Of a DNA stretch of 64,000 nucleotides, positions 34,755-45,502 are shown in pieces (position 1 is the stretch's first letter; the number at the start of each line of letters is the position of its first letter). The stretch is from Imbricaverruca yamaguchii. Lineage: Eukaryota > Arthropoda > Thecostraca > Neoverrucidae. The notes beneath the pieces were generated by a model, which was not told where the DNA came from, did no database searches, and worked only from the letters and a program-made list of their open reading frames with translations. Location: positions 2,187,001 to 2,251,000 of the forward strand of contig JAOTOL010001604.1 in assembly GCA_034440575.1 (NCBI GenBank), written 5' to 3'. The translations under genes were made by a program, and so were the position numbers.

Positions 34755-36195
34755 GCTTAGTCACCACAGCAGTGCTGTCAGGGAGCTCAGTCATCACAGC
34801 AGGACCGTCAGGGAGCTCAGTCACCACAGCAGGACCGTCAGGGAGCTCAGTCACCTCAGCAGGACTGTCAGGGAGCTCAGTCACCAGCAGGACTGTCAGG
34901 AGCTCAGTCACCACAGCAGGACTGTCAGGGAGCTCAGTCACCCAGCAGGACTGTCAGGAGCTCAGTCACCACAGCAGGACTGCCGGGAGTTATCACCCAG
35001 CAGGACTGCCGGGAGTTCAGTCACACAGCAGGACCGTCAGGGAGCTCAGTCACCACAGCAGGACTGTCAGGAGCTCAGTCACCTCACAGCAGGACCGTCA
35101 GGAGCTCAGTCACCACAGCAGGACCGTCAGGGAGCTCAGTCACCACAGCAGGACTGTCAGGGAGCTCAGTCACCACAGCAGGACTGTCAGGGAGCTCAGT
35201 CACCACAGCAGGACTGTCAGGGAGCTCAGTCACCACAGCAGGACTGTCAGGGAGCTCAGTCATCACAGCAGGACTGTCAGGGAGCTCAGTCATCACAGCA
35301 GGACTGTCAGGGAGCTCAGTCATCACAGCAGGACCGTCAGGGAGTTCAGTCACCACAGCAGGACTGTCAGGGAGCTCAGTCACCACAGCAGGACTGTCGG
35401 GAGTTCAGTCACCACAGCAGGACTGTCAGGGAGCTCAGTCACCACAGCAGGACTGCGGTGTCCACAGCAGGACCGTCAGGAGCTCAGTCACCACAGCAGG
35501 ACTGTCAGGGAGTTCAGTCACCACAGCAGGACTGTCAGGGAGCTCAGTCATCACAGCAGGACTGTCAGGGAGCTCAGTCACCACAGCAGGACCGTCAGGG
35601 AGCTCAGTCATCACAGCAGGACCGTCAGGGAGCTCAGTCATCACAGCAGGACTGTCAGGGAGCTCAGTCATCACAGCAGGACTGTCAGGGAGCTCAGTCA
35701 CCACAGCAGGACTGTCAGGGAGCTCAGTCATCACAGCAGGACTGTCAGGGAGCTCAGTCATCACAGCAGGACTGCCGGAGAGTTCAGTCACCACAGCAGG
35801 ACCGTCAGGGAGTTCAGTCATCACAGCAGGGCTGTCAGGGAGCTCAGTCATCACAGCAAGACTGTCAGGGAGCTCAGTCACCACAGCAGGACTGTCAGGG
35901 AGCTCAGTCACCACAGCAGGACCGTCAGGGAGCTCAGTCATCACAGCAGGACTGTCAGGGAGCTCAGTCACCACAGCAGGACTGTCAGGGAGTTCAGTCA
36001 TCACAGCAGGACTGTCAGGGAGTTCAGTCACCACAGCAGGACTGTCAGGGAGCTCAGTCACCACAGCAGGACTGCCGGAGAGTTCAGTCACCACAGCAGG
36101 ACCGTCAGGGAGCTCAGTCACCACAGCAGGACTGTCAGGGAGTTCAGTCACCACAGCAGGACTGTCAGGGAGCTCAGTCATCACAGCAAGACTGC
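34755..36195. repeat. 1.4-kb minisatellite, 30-bp unit, open in all plus-strand frames
   Basis: About 48 copies of cagcaggactgtcagggagc followed by tcagtcacca. Three C/T alternatives account for most variation: actgtc/accgtc, gagctc/gagttc and tcacca/tcatca. The left end (34870-35100) has short deletions and the rest is phase-perfect. Because 30 is a multiple of three, one frame runs for 526 codons (34712-36292) as a decapeptide repeat containing SHHSRTVRE(L/F). Two of the three common variants are silent in that frame. I treat it as a repeat, not a gene, but note the possibility in findings. Confidence 0.96.
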
Positions 36196-36407
36196 TGTTC
36201 ACATTCGGCGAAAATACTGCACTCAATTCGCACTCAAACCATTTCAAAATGCACCCGACCCCGACCTAAGCCATGTTGGGATAAAGTCTTAATCAAAGCG
36301 CATACATACACACATGCATGCAAACGTACATATATACATGTATTCATGCATGCATGCACAGATAGCAATCGGGGAGGGATATTTCTGTGCCAGACGTGAC
36401 TGTGGTA
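36196..36407. other. Spacer with simple-sequence words
   Basis: Contains a decayed catacatacacacatgcatgc-type microsatellite at 36300-36360. No gene seen. Confidence 0.4.
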
Positions 36408-36545
36408 GCCCGGTTGAGTGGGCGTCTAGTCAGCCCAACTCATGCATGCTGGGTGATCACGCCACGTTGTGAATCAGATACTGGAAGAAGACATGACATG
36501 TGTTCACTCAAGCCACATCGGGTGCATGTAGCGTAAAACCGGTCG
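36408..36545 (+). mobile_element. Candidate decayed tRNA-derived SINE
   Basis: GTAGCCCGGTTGAGTGG (about 36412) resembles a pol III A box. CGTTGTGAATC about 55 bases on is a poor B box with an extra base. Downstream, CACATCGGGTGCATGTAGCG (about 36514-36533) resembles TCGGTGCATTTGCGGCAC in the SINE at 16740-17067. Related words occur near 43855 and 59715. Evidence is suggestive only. Confidence 0.4.
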
Positions 36546-37009
36546 AGGGGTGCTGGGTCAGTGCTGTGCAGGTGACGTGACGTGACGTGAAGTTAGTCAC
36601 CAGACGGTGGGGCGGGGCCTGGCGGATGTGAATTCGTCCGTGTCGCACGCATGTACTGACCAGATTCTTTCCGCCGTTAAGTCACATTCGCAGTTAAATT
36701 TTTACACCTGGCTACGACTGTGATTTAGCGGTGGGAATATTCTACTGATTGATACAAATGATGATGGTAGTAATCAAATAACTTCGTCACAACGATAAAG
36801 CCATGTTAAAAAGAGCGTTGTTTTCCGTACCGGAGCCGACATGCCTCATCCGCATCAAGGCGATTTCTTCCCATGCGGGTTGCGGTATATGGATTATATG
36901 CCAGGAAACGTGAAACATTACAACTGCTTCGGGCACTCGTTGCTATTCTTTGCAAAGCAAATCACTATCATACCAGAAAACATCTAACTGACACTGGAGG
37001 ATACCTGCG
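36546..37009. other. Unassigned spacer
   Basis: Contains a short cgtgacgtgacgtga run at about 36573-36588. A 61-codon plus-strand frame (36873) enters the next array. Nothing recognisable. Confidence 0.3.
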
Positions 37010-38083
37010 GTGTTATGGAGACACTGCGGTGCTACACAGATACTACGGTGCTATATAGCCACTGTGGTTTTATGCAGACACTGCGGTGCTATATAGACAC
37101 TGCGGTGCTATATAGCCACTGCGGTGCTACATAGACACTGTGGTGTTATGGAGACACTGCGGTGCTATATAGACACTGCGGTGTTATGGAGACACTGCGG
37201 TGCTATATAGACACTGCGGTGCTATATAGACACTGTGGTGTTCTGCAGACACTGCGGTGTTATGTAGACACTGCGGTGGTATATAGACACTGTGCTGCTA
37301 TTCAGACACTGCGGTGCTATATAGACACTGCGGTGTTATGCAGACATTGCTGTGTTATGTAGACACTGCGGTGCTATATAGACACTGTGCTGTTATTCAG
37401 ACACTGTGGTGTTATGCAGACACTGCGGTGCTATATATATACACTGTGGTGTTATGGAGACACTGCGGTGCTATATAGACACTGTGGTGTTATGGAGACA
37501 CTGCGGTGCTATAGACACTGCGGTGCTATATAGACATTGTGCTGTTATTCAGACACTGCGGTGTTATGCAGACACTGCGGTGCTATATAGACACTGTGCT
37601 GTTATTCAGACACTGCGGTGTTATGCAGACACTGCGGTGTTATGCAGACACTGCGGTGCTATACAGACACTGCCGTGTTATACAGACACTGCGGTGCTAT
37701 ATAGACACTTTGGTGCTATATAGACACTGTGCTGTTATTCAGACACTGCGGTGTTATGCAGACACTGCGGTGCTATACAGACACTGCGGTGTTATACAGA
37801 CACTGCGGTGCTATATAGACACTGCGGTGCTATATAGACACTGTGGTGTTCTGCAGACACTGCGGTGTTATGGAGACACTGCGGTGCTATATAGACACTG
37901 TGGTGTTATGCAGACACTACAGTGCAATATAGCCACTACGGTGCTATATATACACTGCGGTGTTATACAGACACTACGGTGCTATATATACACTGTGGTG
38001 TTATACAGACACTACGGTGCTATATAGTCACTACGGTGCTATACAGACACTGCGGTGTTATACAGACACTACGGTGCTATAAG
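37010..38083. repeat. 1.1-kb minisatellite, 19-bp unit
   Basis: About 56 copies of cggtgctatatagacactg, with cggtgttatgcagacactg and ctgctattcagacactg as alternating variants. A composite of three to four variants recurs (for example tgtgctgttattcagacactgcggtgttatgcag at 37390, 37545, 37590 and 37730), showing higher-order amplification. Confidence 0.96.
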
Positions 38084-38271
38084 GCGTGCCTTCAAATCGA
38101 ATTAACGTGGAAGAGTGCATTTCACGAGTGCTCAACTTGCACGATTAGCTTAATGAGCGCGGCGCATGAATGCATTCCATTTGAAGGTAGGGATAATGTT
38201 GAACGACTATGCGACGACGGGACGTAATCCTGGTTGAAGCAGCGGCTCGGAAATACGCTCCATTACCAGCA
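38084..38271. other. Unassigned spacer
   Basis: Unique DNA. No feature recognised. Confidence 0.3.
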
Positions 38272-38500
38272 TGTCACGTGACCCGCTGGTGGGCGGGGCC
38301 GGGTGACGCACCAGGTCCCGTCGGTCGTCACGTGACTCACTGGTGGGCGTGGCCGGGTGACGCACCAGGTCCCGTCGGCTTTCACGTGACCCACTGGTGG
38401 GCGGGGCCGGGTGACGTACCAGGTCCCGTCAGTCGTCACGTGACTCACTGGTGGGCGGGGCCGGGTGACGCACCAAGTCCTCTCGGCTGTCACGCACCAT
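38272..38500. repeat. Minisatellite, 54-bp unit, four copies
   Basis: Copies begin tcacgtgactcactggtggg, continue cgtggccgggtgacgcacca and end ggtcccgtcgg. Copies differ by a few C/T and A/G changes. The unit contains CACGTG. Confidence 0.94.
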
Positions 38501-38506
38501 GCATGT

Positions 38507-38643
38507 CACGAACGTCAGTTAGCGAAGACATCCGCATCCCGGGAGAATTTCGAGTTCGAGAAGTTCGTCGTGGGACGAAGATCGTCAGTGAAGATGTGCT
38601 GCACGTCGTGGCACGCCTGTAATGCTCGGCACGTGACACCCGT
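38507..38643 (+). repeat. Unassigned dispersed repeat, copy 1
   Basis: Shares an extended similarity with the inverse of 39225-39360: AGTTA.CGAAGAC, then GAGTTCGA, GACGAA.ATC, GTGCTGCAC and CACGTGACACC-like blocks fall in the same order. No clear coding content or RNA polymerase III boxes. Probably a fragment of an unrecognised transposon. Confidence 0.65.
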
Positions 38644-39224
38644 CCTCGCGGTCAGGTCACAGCCGGGTGGCTGCCTCGCTCGGTAAGTTGGTGGCATCCT
38701 GTGCCCCATCAAGTGGCACACTGTCCATAACGACGTCGGTATAATTCCGGCCCCTGTGAGCTGCGCGGCATACGAGCTGGGCTGAGAGCTGAGCGCTGCC
38801 TTGATTGTTTATGTAATACCTCTCTGTGCATCCACAATAAGTAGGCCAGTGCCTAACCTTGCACTGGTGATCATGATGTGATGGAAAGCTTCAGGGATAT
38901 ACAAATGAAATCAAAAGTAGACAAGGGTGGAAATCAAGGCTGTGGAATGTGGGACATGGTGCAGGAAGGACTCGAAGCTAAGGAGCGTCGTGCTGCTCGG
39001 CTTGCGCTCCGAAGGAATGTTCTGCAAATACATGGCTGTTCTCAATGCGTGAGGATAAAACAAAGAATCAAATGATGTGTCACAGTGGGCGATCACAAAC
39101 ACAAGTCGTGTTAGTCGCCTACACCGTTAATCCCAAGTAGTCGCTTTTTACACGATCGTGTGCCTGGACGATTGAAGCGTATTTTTAAACTTTGCAAGCG
39201 ATTCCTTGATATCCTTGGTGGCGT
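38644..39224. other. Unassigned spacer
   Basis: Unique DNA lying between two inverted copies of the same dispersed repeat. A short open frame (38878-39075) is rich in Lys/Arg/Glu but has no recognised domain. Whether the spacer belongs to the same element is unknown. Confidence 0.35.
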
Positions 39225-39360
39225 TTCTCGAGTGTCGCGCCCTATTAATCACAAGCTTGTGAAGAAGTGCAGCGCATTTCTTTATTGATGTTCGTCTCAC
39301 TGGCTTGTCGAACTTAGAACTTTCTGAGAATACGAACGTCTTCGTTAACTGGTGTTCTTC
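39225..39360 (-). repeat. Unassigned dispersed repeat, copy 2 (inverted)
   Basis: On the minus strand this segment reads CCAGTTAACGAAGACGTTCG, then AAGTTCGACAAGC, GACGAACATC and GCGCTGCAC. This is the order seen on the plus strand at 38507-38643. Confidence 0.65.
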
Positions 39361-39554
39361 TTGTCAGTTTGTCGCATATTTCTTCATCTGGGAGGTGCTC
39401 GGTGTTCAGGGTCACTTGCGATGCCCCAGTGGGGCGCGTGCAGCATAAACAGTCGGCTCTCGCGCCAGACGAGTCATAACCCGAGTGAAGGTCGGACTGA
39501 GTCAGCGATGGTTCGCCCTGCCTCTCAGCAGTCTCCAGGGTGCGATCCGGAGTT

Positions 39555-39722
39555 TTCCGGACACAGGTCAGCAATTCTCCGGGTACAGGTCAGCCGCTTC
39601 CCCGGCACAGGTCGGGCGTTTTCCCGACACACGTCAAACGTTCTCCAGGTGCACGTCAGGAGTTTTCCAGGTACAAATCCAGAGCTGTTCAGGTGCAGTC
39701 AGGAGTTCGCTAGTCGTGCTCA
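39555..39722. repeat. Degenerate minisatellite, ~25-27-bp unit
   Basis: Six or seven diverged copies of ggcacaggtcagcagttttc followed by cgg/cag. Confidence 0.8.
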
Positions 39723-39907
39723 GTCATTGTGATCCGTCTGTTACGGTGCGTGTATCGGGCCACCGTCGGCGTCGGCACCAATTAGTGTACAGCTCGATCA
39801 ACTGCGAATTAATCAGTTTTGCCCAACTTCAGACAGCACGTGCAGGTCGAATGACGGGCGGAATCGGCCACCGGCTGCGGTGTGGGAGGCGCTGGTGTCT
39901 ATCGAGC

Positions 39908-40290
39908 TGGCGCCGGTGCCTGGGTCCCCGGGGTGGGCCATGGCGCTGTGTCGGTGGCCGCCGGTACCTGGGTCCCCGGGGTGGGCCATGGCGCTGTGGC
40001 GGCGGCCGCCGGTACCTGGGTCCCCGGGGTGGGCCATGGCGCTGTGTCGGCGGCCGCCGGTACCTGGGTCCCCGGGGTGGGCCATGGCGCTGTGGCGGCG
40101 GCCGCCGGTACCTGGGTCCCCGGGGTGGGCCATGGCCGTGCGCGGCCGCCGGTACCGGGCCCGGGTGGGCCATGGTGCTGTGGTGCCCGGTGCCTGGGTC
40201 CCCGGGGTGGGTCATGACGCTGTGGCGGCGGTCGCCGGTACCTGGGTCCCCGGGGTGGGCCATGGCGCTGTGTCGGTGGCCGCTGGCTGA
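39908..40290. repeat. Minisatellite, 48-bp unit
   Basis: About eight copies of ggtacctgggtccccggggt, then gggccatggcgctgtggcgg and cggccgcc. The sixth copy is shortened (40135-40190). Extremely GC-rich, with GGTACC, CCCCGGGG and CCATGG palindromes in each unit. Phase-perfect 16-codon frames on both strands. Confidence 0.95.
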
Positions 40291-40403
40291 TTAATCACCG
40301 AGCCCGGCGGGCGCCTGACCAGGGCGGCCACCAGCGGCGGCGGCGGCGGTGCGTGCGTCCGCAGAGCCTGGGACACGACCGCACAATGTCCAGCTGGTCC
40401 GAC

Positions 40404-40716
40404 CACCGACCACCGACCACCGACCGCCGGACACCGACCACCGACCACCCGACCACCCGACCGCCGACCACCGACCACCGACCACCGACCACCGACCACC
40501 GACCACCGACCACCGACCACCGACCACCGACCACCGGCCGAACCGACCACCGACCACCGACACGACCGCCGACCACCGGCCACCGACACCGACCACCGAC
40601 CACCGACCACGACCACCGACCACCGCCACCGCCGACCGCCACCGACCGCCGACCACCGACCACCGACCACCGACCACCGACCACCGACCACCGACCACCG
40701 ACCGCCGACCGCCGCG
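40404..40716. repeat. Heptamer tandem repeat (ccgacca)n
   Basis: About 42 copies of ccgacca, with occasional ccgacac, ccgaccg and ccggcca. Strong strand asymmetry: the plus strand has almost no G except in CG and almost no T. It is not a known telomere repeat. The frames encode PTTDHRP on plus and VVGGRWS on minus and are artefacts. Confidence 0.95.
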
Positions 40717-41064
40717 CGACACCGTCAGCTGGCTATTTACGGCCCGACGACACGCCGCCAACTGAGCGCATTCTTGGTGTCCGGAAGTCGACGCGTAATT
40801 GAGCGGGCCGGGCCCCTCCGCAGATGAGGGCAGGACGGACGCGCGGATATCTTAGCCGGCGCTGGCGAAATCGGGCGCCACGCCCGTGGCGGTTGTTTGG
40901 GAAGAGCGGATCTGAGAAGCGCGAGTCGATGATCGCGAGTGCCGAGACTGCGTAACAGCGGTCAAGACTGACATGGGGAAGCGCCGACTTTTTCACCGAC
41001 TTCGTAATGGAACAGGACGCGGTCTTATCCGACACAAGTGCGTCACAACGAATAACTTACATCT
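40717..41064. other. Unassigned spacer
   Basis: GC-rich unique DNA. No gene or TE motif recognised. Confidence 0.3.
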
Positions 41065-41413
41065 GCAACATTCCACCACGTCACACCTCTGCAATATTCC
41101 ACCACGTCACACCTCTGCAATATTTCACCACGTCACACCTCTGCAATATTCCACCACGTCACACCTCTGCAATATTCCACCACGTCACACCTCTGCAATA
41201 TTCCACCACGTCACACCTCTGCAATATTCCACCACGTCACACCTCTGCAATATTCCACCACGTCACACCTCTGCAATATTCCACCACGTCATTGAATATT
41301 CCACCACGTCACACCTCTGCAATATTCCACCACGTCACACACCTGCAATATTCCACCACGTCACACCTCTGCAATATTCCACCACTTCACACTTCTGCAA
41401 TATTCCACCACGC
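41065..41413. repeat. Minisatellite, 26-bp unit
   Basis: About 13 copies of tccaccacgtcacacctctg plus caatat. One copy (41281-41300) is deleted to 16 bp and shows ttgaatat. Confidence 0.96.
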
Positions 41414-41494
41414 ACGTCCCGACAGCGAACTGTTCAGTTCGTGGGCAGCATCCTACTTTTAGTTCGGCCAAGAGAAAACACCTGGCAAATTTAG

Positions 41495-42269
41495 GTCAGA
41501 GGACTTGAACAGTCTTGGTTGAAATTTTAGATTGGCTCACGTCTCACTGGATGAAAGTTAACACGGACAAAACTCGGTTCACCGTGTTCGCTTCCACAGC
41601 CAATTTTCGATGATTCCCAATGACAGCAGCCGCGTTTGGCAGCTTCCCTTCGAACTGATTGCACAACCGTAGAAACAAGGTTTGTGCTTTATTACGGATC
41701 GACATCTGATGTTTGAGGTTCGCATTGATCAGCTCGTGACAAAATGTACCGGCGCGCTAGTGTCCCCATGCATGCGATATAATGTTTGTCTCCGAAGGCT
41801 ATTTCTGTTAGTAGTAACTCGCTCGTGACTTCCATTATTCGCTACTGTGCACCAGTGTATGGAACTCGAAGACAGATGCAAGTGCATCGCGTTCAGATTT
41901 TAAAGGAAAAAAATTATCACGAGTGGCGAGCCGTCAAAATGAGTACTGCCACAAGCGCGTCAGGTTCGGGACGACGTCAGAGCGGATCAATGCGCAGCAT
42001 TTTGTCCTGTTTCATCGACTGTTTCATACGGGCAGTGCGGCTGAGCGGCCAGTCAGCTGGCCTGCTGCAGCACATCGGGTCCGAGTAGCACCAATATAGC
42101 ACCAGGCACCAAGGTCAGCTGCAGTGGCCGTATCCCAGGACCGATGTCGCCGGTCGTAGCCTTTGTTTCTGTGGAGCTCGCGCTCATAGTGCATGACCGC
42201 CGCGTTGACCACACAAATTCAGCGTTCCAGGAGGCAAGTGAAAAGGGTCGCTTGAGACGCAGTGGCTGA
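41495..42269 (+). pseudogene. Decayed LINE: C-terminal half of reverse transcriptase
   Basis: Three plus-strand frames together show the ordered C-terminal motifs of non-LTR reverse transcriptases. First is DWLTSHWMKVNTDKTRFTVF (41530-41589), the W..N.LK.N..KT motif after the YADD box. Then, two frameshifts on, comes VTKCTGALV (about 41736-41762), then LVTSIIRYCAPVYGT (41820-41864) and HRVQ (41888). Finally TRHQGQLQWPYPRTDVAGR (about 42101-42157) and a basic end, FQEASEKGRLRRSG, closing at stop 42267-42269. Several stops and frameshifts make it inactive. The YADD region is missing because the left side meets the 26-bp array at 41413. The clade is not assigned; motifs fit jockey/CR1-type elements. 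Confidence 0.82.
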
Positions 42270-42871
42270 GTGTGCGTGGTGACTTGTTTATTAGGTATGT
42301 GATGGAATTAACAGCAGCACGACGAACTGAGTTTGGTCAGTGTAACTTTCGTTTAGCGAGACGTGAAACAATCTAAAATGTCCACGAAGGCTGTTTCAAT
42401 TCCTCTGGCCTAAGATTTTCAGGCCTTTCTCATTTATTTCTTTTTTGTTCTCCTTCACCTTTTATCCCCCGACATCTTCATAATATTAGAATTATAAGTA
42501 ACTTAGAATGGCCATGCTGTAGTGTATTTGCCGCGCTAATGCATGACACGCCGTGGCAAAACATGACCCGGGCTCAATATCCAGTCCACTATAATTTCTG
42601 TCATTTCTGAGACTGTTTAGGCTATCCGGTCGTGTGATTTAGTGCACCATACATCAGCCGATATTTACAGCACAGTAGTCTGCATACACGGTCAGGAGCA
42701 ATGAAGTGTGTGGCTGCCGCCGTCGGTGCCATGTGTGTCAGGTTCACCAGCTGTTTGGCACGCGACCCATGCAGTTTGGAATGCGACAAGAAACGTTTGG
42801 CACACGACCCGTGGCCTTTCACACGCGACCGTAGAGTTTGGGTGGCGCGAGGGCCGACTACGAGTGTTGTG
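42270..42871. other. Unassigned spacer downstream of the LINE fragment
   Basis: AT-rich, with a pyrimidine stretch at 42425-42480. May contain the LINE's 3' untranslated region. One segment (42315-42365) reads TEFGQCNFRLARRE, which resembles the TE.G...F motif of LINE C-termini and might be a second fragment. This is uncertain. Confidence 0.35.
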
Positions 42872-43545
42872 CTGTTGTGCAGTGTCCCAGTGTCATGTTG
42901 CTGTGCAGTGTCCCAGTGCCATGTTGTTGTGCAGTGTCCCAGTGTCATGTTGTTGTGCAGTGTCCCAGTGTCATGTTGTTGTGCAGTGTCCCAGTGTCAT
43001 GCTGCTGTGCAGTGTCCCAGTGTCATGTTGTTGTGCAGTGTCCCAGTGTCATGTTGGTGTGCAGTGTCCCAGTGTCATGTTATTGTACAGTGTCAGTGTG
43101 TTGTTGTGCATTCCAGTGTCCCAGTGTCATGTTGTTGTGCAGTGTCCCAGTGTCATGTTGTTGTGCAGTGTCCCAGTGTCATGTTGTTGTGCAGTGTCCC
43201 AGTGTCATGTTGTTGTGCAGTGTCCCAGTGTCATGTTGTTGTGCAGTGTCCCAGTGTCGTGTTGTACAGTGTCCCAGTGTCATGTTGTGCAGTGTCCCAG
43301 TGTCATGTTGGTGTGCAGTGTCCCAGTGTCATGTTGTCGTGCAGTGTCCCAGTGTCATGTTGTTGTGCAGGGACCCAGTGTCATGTTGTTGTGCAAGGAC
43401 CCAGTGTCATGTTGTTTTGCAATGTCCCAGTTTTATGTTGTTGTGCAGGGACCCAGTGTCATGTTGTGCAGTGTCCCAGTGTTGTGTTGTCGTTGTGCAG
43501 TGCCCCAGTTCTGTGTTGTGCTGTGCAGCGCCCCAGTGTTGTGTC
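42872..43545. repeat. Minisatellite, 26-bp unit
   Basis: About 25 copies of gtgcagtgtcccagtgtcat plus gttgtt. Length variants of 20-23 bp lie at 43080-43110 and 43255-43300, and gggaccc variants at 43368-43460. All plus-strand frames are open (VSQCHVVVQCPSVMLLCSVP), giving artefactual Cys/Val-rich proteins. Confidence 0.96.
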
Positions 43546-44636
43546 GTGTCCCTGAAGTCGCCTACTCCACGAAGTAGACTGTTCCTAACCCCATTTTCCC
43601 ACACATTTGTATGTCGCGCAAATTGCCGGTAGCGGAATAACCCTAAGTTCTGCGTTCATATCTTTCGTATAATCGTGATCGTCATATCTTTCGTATCCGA
43701 CAGGAAACGTTCGAAAACTTTCGTTATTATAATCCAATGACATTTCCTCGCATCCCACCACCCCTCAACAAAAAAAAGAGCGCTATGGCACGGGCTTGAA
43801 CACAGGCTCACACAAAGCTGACATTTGTGGACATCTAATCAACGAACATTCCAACCACATCGGGCCATGTCTTAACCTTGTCTTCACAATTAATCTGTGA
43901 AAGTTTTTGCCTTGTCTAGAGCTTGCGTAGATATAGGCTCTGGTCTTCTTTAAGCATTCCCGTTGCAGTAGCGAAGCTACTGACGATTTGTTGGCAAACG
44001 TGCCTTGCTGAATTTCGGGAATTTTCGGCAATGAGTTCTCGTGGATATCGGACTTCTTCGGCTCTGGCTATTATTCTTTTCTAGTGGAGCTTTGCCGAAG
44101 GTTCCCACGGGTCATTTTCGAGAATATACATCAGTGATTCTTAAAGCCGCATTGTGGCTCATCGCTCTCCTTCTCAGAGTCGTTTCAGAAGTGGCGGTGG
44201 GTTAAGATAATTGATCTCGTGACAAGGCAAAACTGAACGATTTTGATTTTGTAGATAAACATGATATCGACTGACACAATTCCACCGGAAACGAATTCCA
44301 TTGCAGGGCTGCCATTTCTTGCAAGTATAGTAGGAATTTCCCCTTGCATGCCACCTCCGTATCGATAGTAAATGGCCATTCCATGAGCCCCCTGTACAGA
44401 CACTTCCCGCGTCATGAATGCCTACAGTCATGGCATTTTCACAAGCATGTTGATATTTAGCCTAATCGTGAGCATAAGCGTGGTACGTTTCGCACCATCT
44501 GCCTTGCATTGTGTCCCCTTATTGGGTGCATGCTGTATTTAGACGGTCGGGTGTTAGCTCTTCTTGCGAACTGAACAAACGACTCGCAATAAATACATGA
44601 GAAGCAACACGACATTGGTCGCAACTGATCCGATGC
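43546..44636. other. Longest array-free spacer of the right half-centre
   Basis: About 1.1 kb of AT-leaning unique DNA with short, unrelated open frames on both strands. CACATCGGGCCATG near 43857 echoes the SINE core word. I see no gene, splice-supported exon or RNA signature. Confidence 0.35.
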
Positions 44637-44935
44637 AGGTGCTGGGTGCAAGAAAAGCCAACACAGCTGTTGGGTGCAGGGACGGCCAACACAGCTGTTG
44701 GGTGCAGGAACAGCCAACATAGCTGTTGGGTGCAGGGACGGCCAACACAACTGTTGGGTGCAGGGACGGCCAACACAACTGTTGGGTGCAGGAACAGCCA
44801 ACACAGCTGTTGGGTGCAGGAACAGCCAACACAGATGTTGGGTGCAGGGACGGCCAACACAACTGTTGGGTGCAGGAACAGCCAACACAGCTGTTGGGTG
44901 CAGGGAGGGCCAACATAGCTGTTGGGTGCAGACGT
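44637..44935. repeat. Minisatellite, 28-bp unit
   Basis: About 10 copies of ggccaacacagctgttgggt plus gcagggac or gcaggaaca. The two 3' variants mix irregularly. Confidence 0.96.
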
Positions 44936-45502
44936 CAGCGGTACCACGGACTTTAGACTGGGGAGGGGGCATATCGATGGGTCCATTATCTGCACGCTGC
45001 GTCCATAGACGCCATGTCAAACTTCACGGCGGCTTGGCGGACACGTGCCCCGTACCCTCTTTTGCACCCCCCCCCCCCATGGGAGCAGGAACAACGAGCA
45101 AGCAATACCGCAGGCGGCGGTAGTTCACCAGTTGCGGATGCATCGCTGTGGGAGTTGATGGATAGCACGTGTTGCATTTAAGAGATGTCAAATAAATCCG
45201 GAAAATGTTTACATTTCGCCGTCGGCACGGCGCTGGTATTCGATTAGTTTGGTGTTCGTGTTGTTCTTCGGGACAGGTCTTTGAGCGGGGCGGCCGCAGT
45301 AGCCAGCTCGGATTCAGGCAGCCGCTCAGGCTGGAGGTGCCCGCCACCCTCCCCCCTCCACTTCCGGCGGGTGGAGCAGTGGCGCCGCGATGTCCCGCCA
45401 CGTCGGCAGTCATGGCGGGAGAGCTGGCCGTGCCCAGGTCAGCCGCCATCACTGGCCGCGGCGGCCCGGTCCGCCGTCACACCTCACTGCGCCGCCGCTC
45501 CC
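44936..45502. other. Unassigned spacer
   Basis: Includes a C12 run at 45067-45078 and a GC-rich right half. No recognisable gene. Confidence 0.35.

Noticed and set aside
40404..40716. Interstitial telomere repeat
   Set aside because: The heptamer ccgacca/tggtcgg does not match TTAGGG, TTAGG, TTTAGGG or other telomere motifs I know.
43783..43870. Minus-strand tRNA-like sequence (TGTTCAAGCCCG)
   Set aside because: One B-box-like word only; the A box and stems are not convincing.
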